Assembly (NCBI GenBank): GCA_011620595.1
Contig: WOYX01000053.1
Span: forward strand, 1-33,134
DNA: 33,134 nt
Origin: Bacteroidales bacterium
Lineage (GTDB): Bacteria; Bacteroidota; Bacteroidia; Bacteroidales; VadinHA17
Direction: 5' to 3'
The notes under the pieces are model-generated. The model was not told where the DNA came from and searched no databases. It saw only the letters and a list, made by a program, of their open reading frames with translations. How positions within the stretch are numbered: the first letter of the stretch is position 1; the number at the start of each line of letters is the position of its first letter. Shown here one piece after another: positions 7,953-15,365 of the stretch. The translations under genes and the position numbers were made by a program.

Positions 7953-8588
7953 CTACCGCATGTCAATCACATCCACCCCCTTATGATCGGCAGGGTCAAA
8001 TGTAAAATAGCCGGCTGGCGGGCGGAAGGTGAGATCAAAACTGTCAGCTGTAAGCGTAACGGTTATGCCATCCTTGGTTTTGTATTCCGCTGACCTGAGA
8101 CCGTAACCCGCTTTTTCTATCCTGAGCCTGATGCGCACCAGGTTATTGTCAATTTTTTCCGGATAGAGATCAATGACCCAATCAGTGCCATTCTGCTCAA
8201 CGAGTCTCACCTTGTACCCCTCCTCGTACATGGTGAAGAGGAGGGAGGGTTTTGACATGAAGGAGTCTTCGTATGGATCAGGCTCCGTGATCGTGACTTC
8301 ACCGATATCCGGCAGATAACTCCATACGGCTTTGCCGTCGGCCCAAATCTCGTTTTCGGGCAGGGTGATCCTGTACCTGTCTCCTGCAATGACTGCCGTG
8401 CCGGTAAGGGTTGTGATGTCGCCCTCACGGGTGTCGTTGGTGATTACAGTAAAATCTATCTTCACCGACGGTGCCGAGGAAGCCTTTTTGCTGAACTCAG
8501 AAAGCACCCTGACCGCCTCCGGGTCCTTCTGTGCGCCGGCCGTCAACGCTACCATCGCGACCAGCAGTATGAGTCCTGTTTTCTTCAT
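7953..8588 (-). CDS. lolA: LolA-like outer-membrane lipoprotein carrier protein
   Basis: The 211-residue product is a periplasmic LolA/LolB-fold protein that carries lipoproteins from the inner-membrane LolCDE complex to the outer membrane. It has a cleavable signal peptide (MKKTGLILLVAMVALTAGAQ) and the family pattern of an N-terminal helix (VLSEFSKKASSAPSVKIDF) followed by long beta-strands, including GTAVIAGDRYRI, WADGKAVWSYLPD (the conserved W-Y-P segment) and the C-terminal LRSAEYKTKDG and LTFRPPAGYFTFDP. I chose the start at 8588, one base after the ftsK stop. A further-upstream in-frame ATG at 8609 would overlap ftsK and put seven residues before the Met-Lys-Lys that opens the signal peptide. 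Placement directly behind ftsK is common in Bacteroidota and suggests co-transcription. Confidence 0.9.
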   Translation of the reverse strand: MKKTGLILLVAMVALTAGAQKDPEAVRVLSEFSKKASSAPSVKIDFTVITNDTREGDITTLTGTAVIAGDRYRITLPENEIWADGKAVWSYLPDIGEVTITEPDPYEDSFMSKPSLLFTMYEEGYKVRLVEQNGTDWVIDLYPEKIDNNLVRIRLRIEKAGYGLRSAEYKTKDGITVTLTADSFDLTFRPPAGYFTFDPADHKGVDVIDMR

Positions 8589-8589
8589 C

Positions 8590-10971
8590 TTAAGCGTTCT
8601 GCTCATCAAGGCTCTTCAAAATCCGTTCCAAAGTCTGGGGATCCTGGACTATGACTTCGCGTGCCTTGCTTCCCTCGAACGGTCCGACGATACCTGCAGC
8701 CTCAAGCTGGTCGATGATACGGCCGGCGCGGTTGTATCCGAGCTGCATCCTTCTCTGGATAAGCGATGTTGAACCCTGCTGGTGCTGAACCACCAGCCTG
8801 GCGGCCTCATCAAAGAGCGGGTCGCGCTTCTTCAGGTCAACCTCCCTGTTACCGTTGTCGGCATCATCATCACCGACATATTCCGGTAGATGCATTGCAT
8901 CGGGGTAGCCCTGCTGTGATCCAATGAACTCAGTCACCTCCTCTATCTCCGGGGTATCGATGAAGGCGCACTGCACCCTTATCGGCTCGCCGCCGCGGGA
9001 GATCAACGCATCACCTCTTCCCACCAGCCTGTCGGCACCGGTGGTGTCGAGGATGGTGCGGGAGTCGACACCGGAGAAGACCCTGAAGGCAATGCGTGAG
9101 GGGAAGTTGGCCTTGATAAACCCTGTTATGATGCTTACCGAGGGTCTCTGTGTGGAGATGATAAGATGGATGCCGACAGCCCTGGAGAGCTGCGCCAGCC
9201 TTCCTATCGGTGCCTCCACATCGCGCCCCGAGGTCATTATCAGGTCGGCAAACTCATCAATTATGAGTACAATGTAGGGCATGAAGTCGTGTCCCTTCTC
9301 GGGGTTGAGCCTGCGGGCTATGAACCTCTCATTGTATTCCTTGATGTTCCTAGTCTGCGACAGTTTGAGCAGGTCAAGGCGGTGGTCCATGAGTATGCAG
9401 AGCGAATTGAGGGTGTTGATCACCTTCTTGGTGTCTGTAACTATGGCATCTTCCTCATCGGGCAGCTTGGCAAGGAAGTGGCGCTCTATCTTTGCATATA
9501 GCGGCAGCTCGACCCTCTTGGGATCTATAAGCACAAGCTTCAGCTCCGCAGGGTGCTTTTTGTAAAGCATAGATGTGATGATGGCATTGAGTCCCACCGA
9601 CTTGCCCTGTCCTGTGGCACCTGCTACAAGCAGGTGGGGCATGGTGGTGAGGTCAATGATGAACGGGTCGTTGGTGATCGTTCGCCCCAGCGCCAGGGGA
9701 AGCTCGTAATCGGAGTGGTTGAACTCCCGTGAAGAGAGCAGTCCTTTCATCGATACCGTCTCCGGTTTCTTGTTGGGCACCTCAATACCCACCGTGCCCC
9801 TTCCGGGAATGGGAGCGATGATCCTGATGCCCAGGGCCGAGAGGCTGAGGGCTATGTCATTGTCAAGCGATTTGATGCGGTGGATCTTGACACCCCTGTC
9901 GGGCACCACCTCGTATAGGGTGACGGTGGGTCCGACAGTGGCAGAGATCTGCCTGATGGTTATCTTATGGTCAGAGAGGGTCTTGGTGATGATCTCCTTG
10001 TTGGCGTTGACCTCGTCAGTGGTGGTGGTTCCCGTGCTCCGGTAGTCGCGCAGCAGAGCCAGTGTGGGAAACTTGTACCGTGGCAGGGAAAGACGCGGGT
10101 CAAATGGCGGAAGGTCGATTGCCGGTTCATCGTCGCCGACCGGTTCCACCGATACCGGTTTTTTATTGCCACCGATGACATTCACTATGGGTCTCTCTTC
10201 CGGCACCTCCGGTGGCCTGTAAAAGTCATCGATGGAGTCAGCCTCCTCTTCATCTCCCCTGAGAGGCTCATCCTCCACCGACGGGTAGTTCTCTTCCGGC
10301 TCCACCCTGGCCTCTTCCGTGACTATGTTTTTCTTCCTCCCTTCGCCGGAGAAGGCTGAGGCTCCTGCCCTGGCGACAGAAGCAATGGGTTTTCTGAGGG
10401 TCTGAGGGCTGATGTGAAGGGCGAAAATAAGATATGCCACCGTAATCACCAGCAGTGCTGCACCGGTGCCTACCTTTCCCAGGATGTTATTCATCCTTGT
10501 TGCCACGATATACCCGAACTCCCCGCCGGGACCGGATCCGAGGAAGGTAGATTCACCGGCAATAAATCCAAGTATTGCCGAGACCAGCACGGTGGCCAGA
10601 AGAAAGCGGAGGATATTCCTGCCGAGCCGGAAATATTTGACCCTGAGCAGGGCAAGGCCTATGGCGCCAATGATCAGAGGGAGAAAAAATGATCCCAGTC
10701 CGAAGCCGTTGTAGATGAAGTAGTGACTGATCTTAAATCCTGCCTTGCCTCCCCAGTTCCGGTAAGCATACGAAGCGTCTTCAGGCTGAGGCCCCAGTGA
10801 GCTCTGATCCGCCGTACCGGTCATTACATAGGAGATGAAGACCACCAGCATGTAGAGAGCAAAGACAAGAAGAACAAGGCCCGCAATGAACCTCAGGTTC
10901 TCACCTGACGGGTTAGTGGCAGGATTCTTCTTTCTGGATGACGAACTGTTGTTTTTCTTCTGTTTGCCCAT
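8590..10971 (-). CDS. ftsK: DNA translocase FtsK
   Basis: The 793-residue product is the septal, ATP-driven DNA pump that clears the chromosome from the division site and activates XerCD recombination at dif. A basic N-terminus is followed by four membrane helices (about residues 28-50, 88-110, 120-140, 170-187) and a Pro/Glu-rich linker (210-300). The motor carries Walker A GATGQGKS (451-458) and Walker B VLIIDEFADL with Asp-Glu at 572-573, then the STQRPS segment. The C-terminal winged-helix gamma domain (QRRMQLGYNRAGRIIDQLE) binds KOPS. The start at 10971 (MGKQKK) is preferred to 11022, which would add 17 residues of unlikely sequence and leave no room for the promoter box at 11020-11027. 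Length is typical for Bacteroidota. Confidence 0.97.
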   Translation of the reverse strand: MGKQKKNNSSSSRKKNPATNPSGENLRFIAGLVLLVFALYMLVVFISYVMTGTADQSSLGPQPEDASYAYRNWGGKAGFKISHYFIYNGFGLGSFFLPLIIGAIGLALLRVKYFRLGRNILRFLLATVLVSAILGFIAGESTFLGSGPGGEFGYIVATRMNNILGKVGTGAALLVITVAYLIFALHISPQTLRKPIASVARAGASAFSGEGRKKNIVTEEARVEPEENYPSVEDEPLRGDEEEADSIDDFYRPPEVPEERPIVNVIGGNKKPVSVEPVGDDEPAIDLPPFDPRLSLPRYKFPTLALLRDYRSTGTTTTDEVNANKEIITKTLSDHKITIRQISATVGPTVTLYEVVPDRGVKIHRIKSLDNDIALSLSALGIRIIAPIPGRGTVGIEVPNKKPETVSMKGLLSSREFNHSDYELPLALGRTITNDPFIIDLTTMPHLLVAGATGQGKSVGLNAIITSMLYKKHPAELKLVLIDPKRVELPLYAKIERHFLAKLPDEEDAIVTDTKKVINTLNSLCILMDHRLDLLKLSQTRNIKEYNERFIARRLNPEKGHDFMPYIVLIIDEFADLIMTSGRDVEAPIGRLAQLSRAVGIHLIISTQRPSVSIITGFIKANFPSRIAFRVFSGVDSRTILDTTGADRLVGRGDALISRGGEPIRVQCAFIDTPEIEEVTEFIGSQQGYPDAMHLPEYVGDDDADNGNREVDLKKRDPLFDEAARLVVQHQQGSTSLIQRRMQLGYNRAGRIIDQLEAAGIVGPFEGSKAREVIVQDPQTLERILKSLDEQNA

Positions 10972-11019
10972 AAAGCAGCAAGGGTGTTTCTGATCTTCAG
11001 AGAGCTGTAAAAGGAATAG

Positions 11020-11027
11020 CAAAGGTA
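11020..11027 (-). promoter_or_regulatory. -7 box of the ftsK-lolA promoter
   Basis: The minus strand reads TACCTTTG, an exact TAnnTTTG match. The -33 region 18 bases upstream (11046-11049) is only a three-of-four match. Start of transcription near 11013 would leave a leader of about 42 bases before the ftsK ATG. Confidence 0.55.
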
Positions 11028-11058
11028 AAAAAAATGGTTGAGCCGCAGATCAATATTT

Positions 11059-11748
11059 TCAAAAGGAGATCATTTTGAGAATGAGAGCCTCCAGAAAGCT
11101 GGCCGGCACCTTCTTATAGTTGCTTTTCTTTTCGAACTCCCTGTCAGGGATATCTTTCCTGAGTACCTCGTCAGCCGTGAACTGCAGCTCTGCATCGCCA
11201 ATAATGTAGAAGAAATCCATCAGCACTCCGTCAATATCCCGGAAGGGGGTCATGCGGTTGGGGTTCTCCGCTTTGATCTCATTGGTATACCAGATATACC
11301 TGATGTTCGCGGAACCCGGGATATCTACCCTTGCCTGCCGGCAGTTAAAGCCACATATTACCGATCTCCTTCCGGTGTCGTGCACGGTCATTCCCTCCAT
11401 TGCCTTAAATCCGGGCTGGATGTCTTTGTGGTTGCCCTCAAAATAGTACTTGAAGCTGAGCAGGTTCAGGTAGGTGTCATAGATGTTCTCCCTGGGATTG
11501 ATGACGGTGGTGATACCGGTATTGCCAATGGGTGCCTTCAGTCTTGTGCTGATGAGGTCATTTCTGAACGCTATCACCAGTTCCCTGGGTAGCAGGTCTG
11601 TTGAGAGAGAGGAGGGATTGCTGACATACTTAATGTTATACCATATCTCGCCCTCTCTCATGTTTTTATACCCCGCATCTCCCCTGCAGGAGGCAAGCAG
11701 GAGAATCAGGATCAGCAAGGGGATATTAAGAGGAGGGAGATACTTCAC
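11059..11748 (-). CDS. Uncharacterised lipoprotein
   Basis: The 229-residue product begins with a hydrophobic signal sequence ending in the lipobox LASC (Cys21), so it should be lipid-anchored in the envelope. The rest looks like a beta-rich, soluble domain with alternating hydrophobic strands (GEIWYNIKYVSN, YLNLLSFKYYFEG, ANIRYIWYTNEI). It resembles in general layout the small periplasmic beta proteins of Bacteroidota that recall LolA-type or DUF4412-type folds, but I cannot name a family. Three features stand out: paired cysteines in VICGFNCRQ (a possible disulfide), a run MTPFRDIDGVLMDFFY, and a basic C-terminus. It lies upstream of ftsK but is separated by an ftsK promoter, so it is probably its own unit. 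Confidence 0.75.
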   Translation of the reverse strand: MKYLPPLNIPLLILILLLASCRGDAGYKNMREGEIWYNIKYVSNPSSLSTDLLPRELVIAFRNDLISTRLKAPIGNTGITTVINPRENIYDTYLNLLSFKYYFEGNHKDIQPGFKAMEGMTVHDTGRRSVICGFNCRQARVDIPGSANIRYIWYTNEIKAENPNRMTPFRDIDGVLMDFFYIIGDAELQFTADEVLRKDIPDREFEKKSNYKKVPASFLEALILKMISF

Positions 11749-11937
11749 TTAAAACTGTTTGAGTGTAAATGTAATAATTCTGTTACAGATTTCGTTCCTC
11801 TCCTTTACAATAGGGTCAAATTGGCCCTTTTGTCCGGGAAGTAATTTTTCCCATGATTAATTTCATACGATTAAGAATTCTTTTATCGGTCAACTGGATC
11901 TTGCATGAAAGAATAAAATCATACTCTTTTGTGAGTT

Positions 11938-11951
11938 CCTGCATATGCAGG
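11938..11951. promoter_or_regulatory. 14-bp perfect palindrome, candidate operator of arcC
   Basis: CCTGCATATGCAGG is a perfect inverted repeat. It covers the place where the -33 box of the arcC promoter should be (17-19 bases upstream of the -7 box at 11967), a classic position for a repressor or activator site. It does not match the classical ArgR box spacing. The protein that binds it is unknown. Confidence 0.45.
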
Positions 11952-11966
11952 TTTCATTTAATATTT

Positions 11967-11974
11967 TAGCTTTG
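11967..11974 (+). promoter_or_regulatory. -7 box of the arcC promoter
   Basis: TAGCTTTG is an exact TAnnTTTG match. The best -33 candidate, TATG at 11944-11947, lies inside the palindrome. Transcription would start near 11981, leaving a leader of about 19 bases before the ATG. Confidence 0.65.
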
Positions 11975-11999
11975 CCATAGTGCTACATACATAAAAGCA

Positions 12000-12956
12000 A
12001 TGAGTAAGAAACTTGCAGTAATTGCCCTTGGTGGCAACGCCCTTCTCAGGGGTGATCAGGTGGGGACAATTGAGGAACAGGAGCAGAATACTACTGACAC
12101 TCTTGAGAACCTGATATTCTTAATAAATGAAGGGCATGATCTGGTAATAACCCACGGAAACGGCCCGCAGGTTGGCAACATACTCATGCGCAATGATGCC
12201 GGGGAGCAGTTGTACGGTATTGCTCAGATGCCCATAGACATATGTGTGGCTGACTCCCAGGGAGGCATAGGTTATATGATTGAACGGATGTTCAGAAATG
12301 TGCTTAACAGGCACGGTATAAACAAGAACGTCGTCTGTCTGGTCACCACCGTGGTGGTTAACAAGGATGACCCTGCCTTCAGCGATCCGCAGAAGAGGGT
12401 GGGCAAGATCTATAGCAGGGAGGAGGCCGAGGAGCTCGCCAGGGAAAAGGGATGGGTATTTAAGGAGGAGGTAAAGGCTGAAGGAGGATTCCGCAGGGTG
12501 GTGCCTTCACCCAGGCCTGTGGATGTGATGAACCATGATCTTATCCGTGAGCTGGCCGGCAGGGGCAATATCGTCATCGCGGCCGGAGGGGGAGGGGTTC
12601 CTGTCTACATCGACGAGAAGAACGATATCAGACCCGCCGAGGCTGTCATCGACAAGGATCTCGCCTCCGCACTGCTCGCCTCGAAGATAGGGGCGGATGA
12701 GTTCTACATCCTGACGGATGTACCATACGTCTATATCAATTACAAGAAACCTGATGAGGAAATCAAGGAGTTCCTTGACTACAATGATGCGCTGAAGTAT
12801 CTCAATGAGGGACAGTTTTCAAAGGGGAGCATGGCTCCCAAGATAGAGGCCTGCCTCAGTTTCATCCGGGCCGGCGGAAGCAAGAGCGTCATCACCGAGG
12901 CCTTCAAGCTGGAGGACAAACGATATGGAACCAAGATTACGATGGAGTACGATTAG
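12000..12956 (+). CDS. arcC: Carbamate kinase
   Basis: The 318-residue enzyme reversibly transfers phosphate between carbamoyl phosphate and ADP, making ATP plus carbamate, in the cytoplasm. Diagnostic segments are ALGGNALLR at the N-terminus (phosphate-binding), THGNGPQVGN near residue 55, QMPIDICVADSQGGIGYM, VVPSPRPVDV, IAAGGGGVPVY near 200, and DKDLASALLA followed by DEFYILTDV. The C-terminus ends GTKITM, as usual. Length is normal. It precedes an ornithine carbamoyltransferase on the same strand, the arrangement of catabolic arginine/citrulline pathways, so ATP synthesis from citrulline is the likely direction. The promoter has an overlapping palindrome. No arginine deiminase gene is seen nearby. 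Confidence 0.96.
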   Translation: MSKKLAVIALGGNALLRGDQVGTIEEQEQNTTDTLENLIFLINEGHDLVITHGNGPQVGNILMRNDAGEQLYGIAQMPIDICVADSQGGIGYMIERMFRNVLNRHGINKNVVCLVTTVVVNKDDPAFSDPQKRVGKIYSREEAEELAREKGWVFKEEVKAEGGFRRVVPSPRPVDVMNHDLIRELAGRGNIVIAAGGGGVPVYIDEKNDIRPAEAVIDKDLASALLASKIGADEFYILTDVPYVYINYKKPDEEIKEFLDYNDALKYLNEGQFSKGSMAPKIEACLSFIRAGGSKSVITEAFKLEDKRYGTKITMEYD

Positions 12957-13140
12957 ACAGTCTTCAGTCGGCAGTCGACCACCTTCGCCACATCCTCCGT
13001 TAAAACAACGGATTTCATCCGACGTAGCGGACTTCGTCCGTCGGAGTCGGATGTCGTAGAAGGCTACGGTGGCTGAAAGCAGCAGGCAGTAGTGGTCTGA
13101 ACAACGAAATCGCAAATCGAAAATCGAAAATCTCAAGAAT
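12957..13140 (+). repeat. Mosaic intergenic repeat element, copy A
   Basis: The whole arcC-OTC gap is made of short-repeat modules in this order: ACAGTCTTCAGTCGGCAGTC (12957-12976), an inverted repeat with arms CCACC (12979-12983) and GGTGG (13068-13072), a CAGCAGGCAGTAG module (13080-13092), and AAATCGC-type heptamers (13107-13134). Inside the outer inverted repeat are nested hairpins: CCGTT/AACGG (12997-13011), CATCCGAC/GTCGGATG (13016-13053) and CGGAC-TTC-GTCCG (13028-13040). The same modules in the same order occur at 14143-14297. The element resembles REP-type dispersed intergenic repeats seen in environmental bacteria. Confidence 0.8.
13107..13134 (+). repeat. Heptamer tandem repeat (AAATCGM) before the OTC start codon
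   Basis: Four units AAATCGC, AAATCGA, AAATCGA and AAATCTC run head to tail and end six bases before the OTC ATG. No purine-rich ribosome-binding site other than this tract is visible. Confidence 0.8.
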
Positions 13141-14142
13141 ATGGCTTACAATTTAAGAAACCGCAGCTTTCTGAAGCTGCTCGATTTTACACGGCAGGAG
13201 ATAAAATTTCTTCTTGACCTCTCTTTTGACCTGAAGAAGGCAAAATATGCCGGTACTGAGAGGCAGAGGCTCACCGGAAAGAATATTGCGCTGATATTCG
13301 AGAAGACATCGACCCGTACCCGGTGCGCCTTTGAGGTGGCAGCGTTTGACCAGGGTGCCCATGTAACCTACCTGGGCCCGTCAGGCTCGCAGATAGGTCA
13401 CAAGGAGTCGATGAAGGATACTGCACGCGTGCTGGGCAGGATGTATGACGGCATCGAGTACCGGGGCTACGGCCAGCAGATAGTGGAGGAGCTGGCTGCC
13501 TATGCCGGCGTGCCTGTCTGGAACGGGTTGACAAACGAGTTTCATCCGACACAGATCCTTGCCGACTTCATGACCATGATGGAGCACTGTGACAAGCCGC
13601 TGGATAAGATCAGCTTCTGCTACCTGGGCGATGCCCGCAACAACATGGGTAACTCGCTGATGGTGGGTGCAGCCAAGATGGGCATGGACTTCCGTGCGGC
13701 AGCTCCCCAGGCATGCCAGCCGTCGGCTGAGCTGGTGCAGCAGTGCCGCGGGATAGCGCGGGAGACAGGAGCAAAGATCACTCTTACCGAGACCGTGGCC
13801 GACGCTGTCAGGGATGTTGATTTTCTCTATACGGATGTGTGGGTCTCCATGGGTGAGCCGGAGGCGGTATGGGAGGAGAGGATTAAACTACTGAAGCCCT
13901 ACCAGGTAAACGGCGAAGTGATCATCCTTACCGGTAATCCGAAGGTCAAATTTCTCCATTGCCTGCCTGCTTTCCACAACAGGGAGACGAAGATGGGAGA
14001 GGAGATCTTTAAGAAATATGGTCTCGACGGCATGGAGGTGACTGAGGAGGTTTTCGAATCTCACCACTCGATTGTGTTTGACGAGGCTGAGAACCGAATG
14101 CATACCATTAAGGCGGTGATGGTTGCTACCCTGGGAGATTGA
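13141..14142 (+). CDS. arcB: Ornithine carbamoyltransferase, probably catabolic
   Basis: The 333-residue enzyme interconverts ornithine plus carbamoyl phosphate with citrulline plus phosphate. The carbamoyl-phosphate site STRTR is at 57-61, HPTQ at 135-138, the ornithine loop DVWVSMGE at 232-239 and the catalytic HCLPAFH at 273-279. The intact SMG loop argues for true ornithine specificity, not for the N-acetyl- or N-succinylornithine enzymes that Bacteroidota commonly use to make arginine. With the preceding carbamate kinase this suggests citrulline breakdown for ATP. The gap to arcC is a 184-base repeat element, so co-transcription is likely but not shown. The symbol argF would apply if the role were biosynthetic. 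Confidence 0.93.
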   Translation: MAYNLRNRSFLKLLDFTRQEIKFLLDLSFDLKKAKYAGTERQRLTGKNIALIFEKTSTRTRCAFEVAAFDQGAHVTYLGPSGSQIGHKESMKDTARVLGRMYDGIEYRGYGQQIVEELAAYAGVPVWNGLTNEFHPTQILADFMTMMEHCDKPLDKISFCYLGDARNNMGNSLMVGAAKMGMDFRAAAPQACQPSAELVQQCRGIARETGAKITLTETVADAVRDVDFLYTDVWVSMGEPEAVWEERIKLLKPYQVNGEVIILTGNPKVKFLHCLPAFHNRETKMGEEIFKKYGLDGMEVTEEVFESHHSIVFDEAENRMHTIKAVMVATLGD

Positions 14143-14297
14143 CCAGTCCTCAGTCTTCAGTCCACAGTCAGCAGCCGGCCACCTTTGCCAAGGCTGCGGT
14201 GGCTAAAAACAGTAGGCAATAGACAGTAGTCTTTTCGAAAACAAAATCGCAAATTGCGAATCGCAAATTGCAAATTGCAAATCGCGAATCGCAAATC
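14143..14297 (+). repeat. Mosaic intergenic repeat element, copy B
   Basis: After the OTC stop the same modules as in copy A recur: CAGTCCTCAGTCTTCAGTCC, then CAGTCAGCAGCCGG, a compact hairpin GCCACC-ttt-GCC-aa-GGC-tgc-GGTGGC (14178-14203), CAGTAGGCAATAGACAGTAG (14210-14229) and heptamers (14244-14297). Copy B lacks the nested hairpins that copy A carries inside the central inverted repeat. It fills the gap between two convergent genes and contains no T-rich terminator. Confidence 0.8.
14244..14297 (+). repeat. Heptamer tandem repeat (RAATYGC), seven copies
   Basis: Seven full units of the form AAATCGC/AAATTGC/GAATCGC occupy 14244-14292, with a partial eighth touching the stop codon of the DUF456 gene on the other strand. 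Confidence 0.85.
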
Positions 14298-14773
14298 TAC
14301 ACTATCAGTGCTTTGACGAAGTAGAAGGTTATCAGGAGTGAGGTGGCGAGCTTGAGGCCCACGCCGGTAAGGAATCCCAGCAGGCTGCCAAATCCTGCCT
14401 TAATGGCATATTTGAAATCATCCTTGAATATGAGCTCGCCAACAACGGCTCCTATAAAAGGACCGGCAATAATACCGAGCGGGCCAAGGAAGAGACCAAT
14501 GATAAGTCCAACCGTTGCGCCTCTCATTCCATATTTGGATCCTCCGAACTGGCGGGTACCCCAGATGGGGACGACATAATCGATCACTGTAACAACGACA
14601 GCTACCGCTCCAAGTATTATAAAGAGGTTTTTGCTTATGTCAGCGAATCGTGTCAGGTGAAGCAGCACCAGTCCCAGGTAGCTCAGCGGCGGTCCGGGAA
14701 GTACCGGCAGAAGACATCCGGCAATGCCTGCGATCATAAGTATGATGGCCAGTGCTAAAAGTATGTAATCCAT
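14297..14773 (-). CDS. DUF456-family membrane protein
   Basis: The 158-residue product is almost wholly hydrophobic, with four to six membrane helices. Two glycine-rich stretches typical of DUF456 are visible: GIAGCLLPVLPGPPLSYLG near residue 20 and a central GATVGLIIGLFLGPLGIIAG, followed by GPFIGAVVGELIF. The short loop WGTRQFGGSKYG between them is also characteristic. The function of this family is not established. The gene lies 42 bases after the DUF3276 gene on the same strand and is probably co-transcribed. Its 3' end abuts a repeat tract and faces the OTC gene. Confidence 0.88.
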   Translation of the reverse strand: MDYILLALAIILMIAGIAGCLLPVLPGPPLSYLGLVLLHLTRFADISKNLFIILGAVAVVVTVIDYVVPIWGTRQFGGSKYGMRGATVGLIIGLFLGPLGIIAGPFIGAVVGELIFKDDFKYAIKAGFGSLLGFLTGVGLKLATSLLITFYFVKALIV

Positions 14774-14815
14774 TAAAAGCCGGATTCAGGTTTGGAAAGA
14801 GACGTGCAAATTGCT

Positions 14816-15202
14816 TTACCTGGAACCCAGTTCATCGAAATCGACATCTGAAAATTCACTGGCAGGCACTGCTGTTGCATTCTCTTCAATAGCTGTCACC
14901 TCATCATGAGCGGCAAGATTCACCTCTCCGTTGCCGGCAAAGATGACTGCTTCACGCAAACCTTCGGTGAACTTTTCGAAATCCTCCTTGTAAAGAAAGA
15001 TCTTATGTTTCTCATAGAACATCTTGCCATCCTTGTCCATCCTCTTCTTGCTCTCGGTGATTGTCAGGTAGAGATCCTCATGTCTTGTTGACTTGACATC
15101 AAAAAAATATGTCCTCTTGCCTGCGCGCACAACTTTAGTGAACACCTCCTCCTTGTCACTTCTCTCAATCTGATCGTCTGTTCTGCCTTTCTCGTCTTCC
15201 AT
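14816..15202 (-). CDS. DUF3276 (PUR-alpha-like nucleic-acid-binding) protein
   Basis: The 128-residue product belongs to the bacterial PUR-alpha-like group, small dimeric proteins expected to bind single-stranded DNA or RNA. The core is at about residues 18-95: EEVFTKVVRAGKRTYFFDV, then DLYLTITESKKRM and HKIFLYKEDFEKFTEGL, forming the beta-beta-beta-beta-alpha PUR repeat. The flanks are charged and acidic (MEDEKGRTDDQIERSDKE at the N-terminus, an acidic C-terminal tail with DVDFDELGS). No enzymatic motif is present. It has the best promoter of the window (15243-15272), fitting high expression. Its cellular role in Bacteroidota is not known. Confidence 0.9.
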   Translation of the reverse strand: MEDEKGRTDDQIERSDKEEVFTKVVRAGKRTYFFDVKSTRHEDLYLTITESKKRMDKDGKMFYEKHKIFLYKEDFEKFTEGLREAVIFAGNGEVNLAAHDEVTAIEENATAVPASEFSDVDFDELGSR

Positions 15203-15242
15203 CAGTAGCGAATGTTTTAGGGTTTCAATCGGTTAGTATGGC

Positions 15243-15272
15243 CAAATGTAACAATTATTTCATCAACTCAAA
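15243..15272 (-). promoter_or_regulatory. Promoter of the DUF3276-DUF456 unit
   Basis: On the minus strand TTTG (15272-15269) is followed after 18 bases by TACATTTG (15250-15243), exact matches to both Bacteroidota promoter boxes. Transcription should start near 15236, giving a leader of about 34 bases. Confidence 0.8.
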
Positions 15273-15333
15273 ATCAAGCTTCCAAATTGTAATAGTTTTT
15301 TAAACAGGCTGTCAGTTTAAGTTTCTATTTTTT

Positions 15334-15341
15334 TAACTTTG
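15334..15341 (+). promoter_or_regulatory. -7 box of the nusB promoter
   Basis: TAACTTTG matches TAnnTTTG exactly, 24 bases before the nusB ATG. No TTTG is seen at the right distance upstream. Confidence 0.6.
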
Positions 15342-15365
15342 CTGCCTGAAAAATATGTTCTTTAA

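Larger units (their letters stand above)
11749..11999. other. Divergent intergenic region between the lipoprotein gene and arcC
   Basis: The 251 bases hold no open frame of note. A hairpin at 11812-11826 (GGGTC and GGCCC arms around an AT-rich centre) followed by TTTTG looks like a weak terminator or attenuator but follows no plus-strand gene. The right end carries the arcC promoter and a palindrome, listed separately. No TAnnTTTG box was found for the lipoprotein gene. Confidence 0.5.

Noticed and set aside
9719-10692. Several plus-strand open frames of 80-130 codons inside ftsK.
   Set aside because: They are antisense shadows of a well-conserved motor protein in a GC-richer stretch and have no family resemblance.
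11812-11829. Hairpin with short T-run in the arcC upstream region considered as an attenuator or riboswitch.
   Set aside because: It lies well upstream of the arcC promoter and would not be in the arcC mRNA. The loop is AT-rich and the stem short.
14244-14297. Heptamer tract considered as a plasmid or replication-type iteron array.
   Set aside because: Units are only seven bases, are part of a dispersed element that recurs at 13107, and no replication initiator gene is near.
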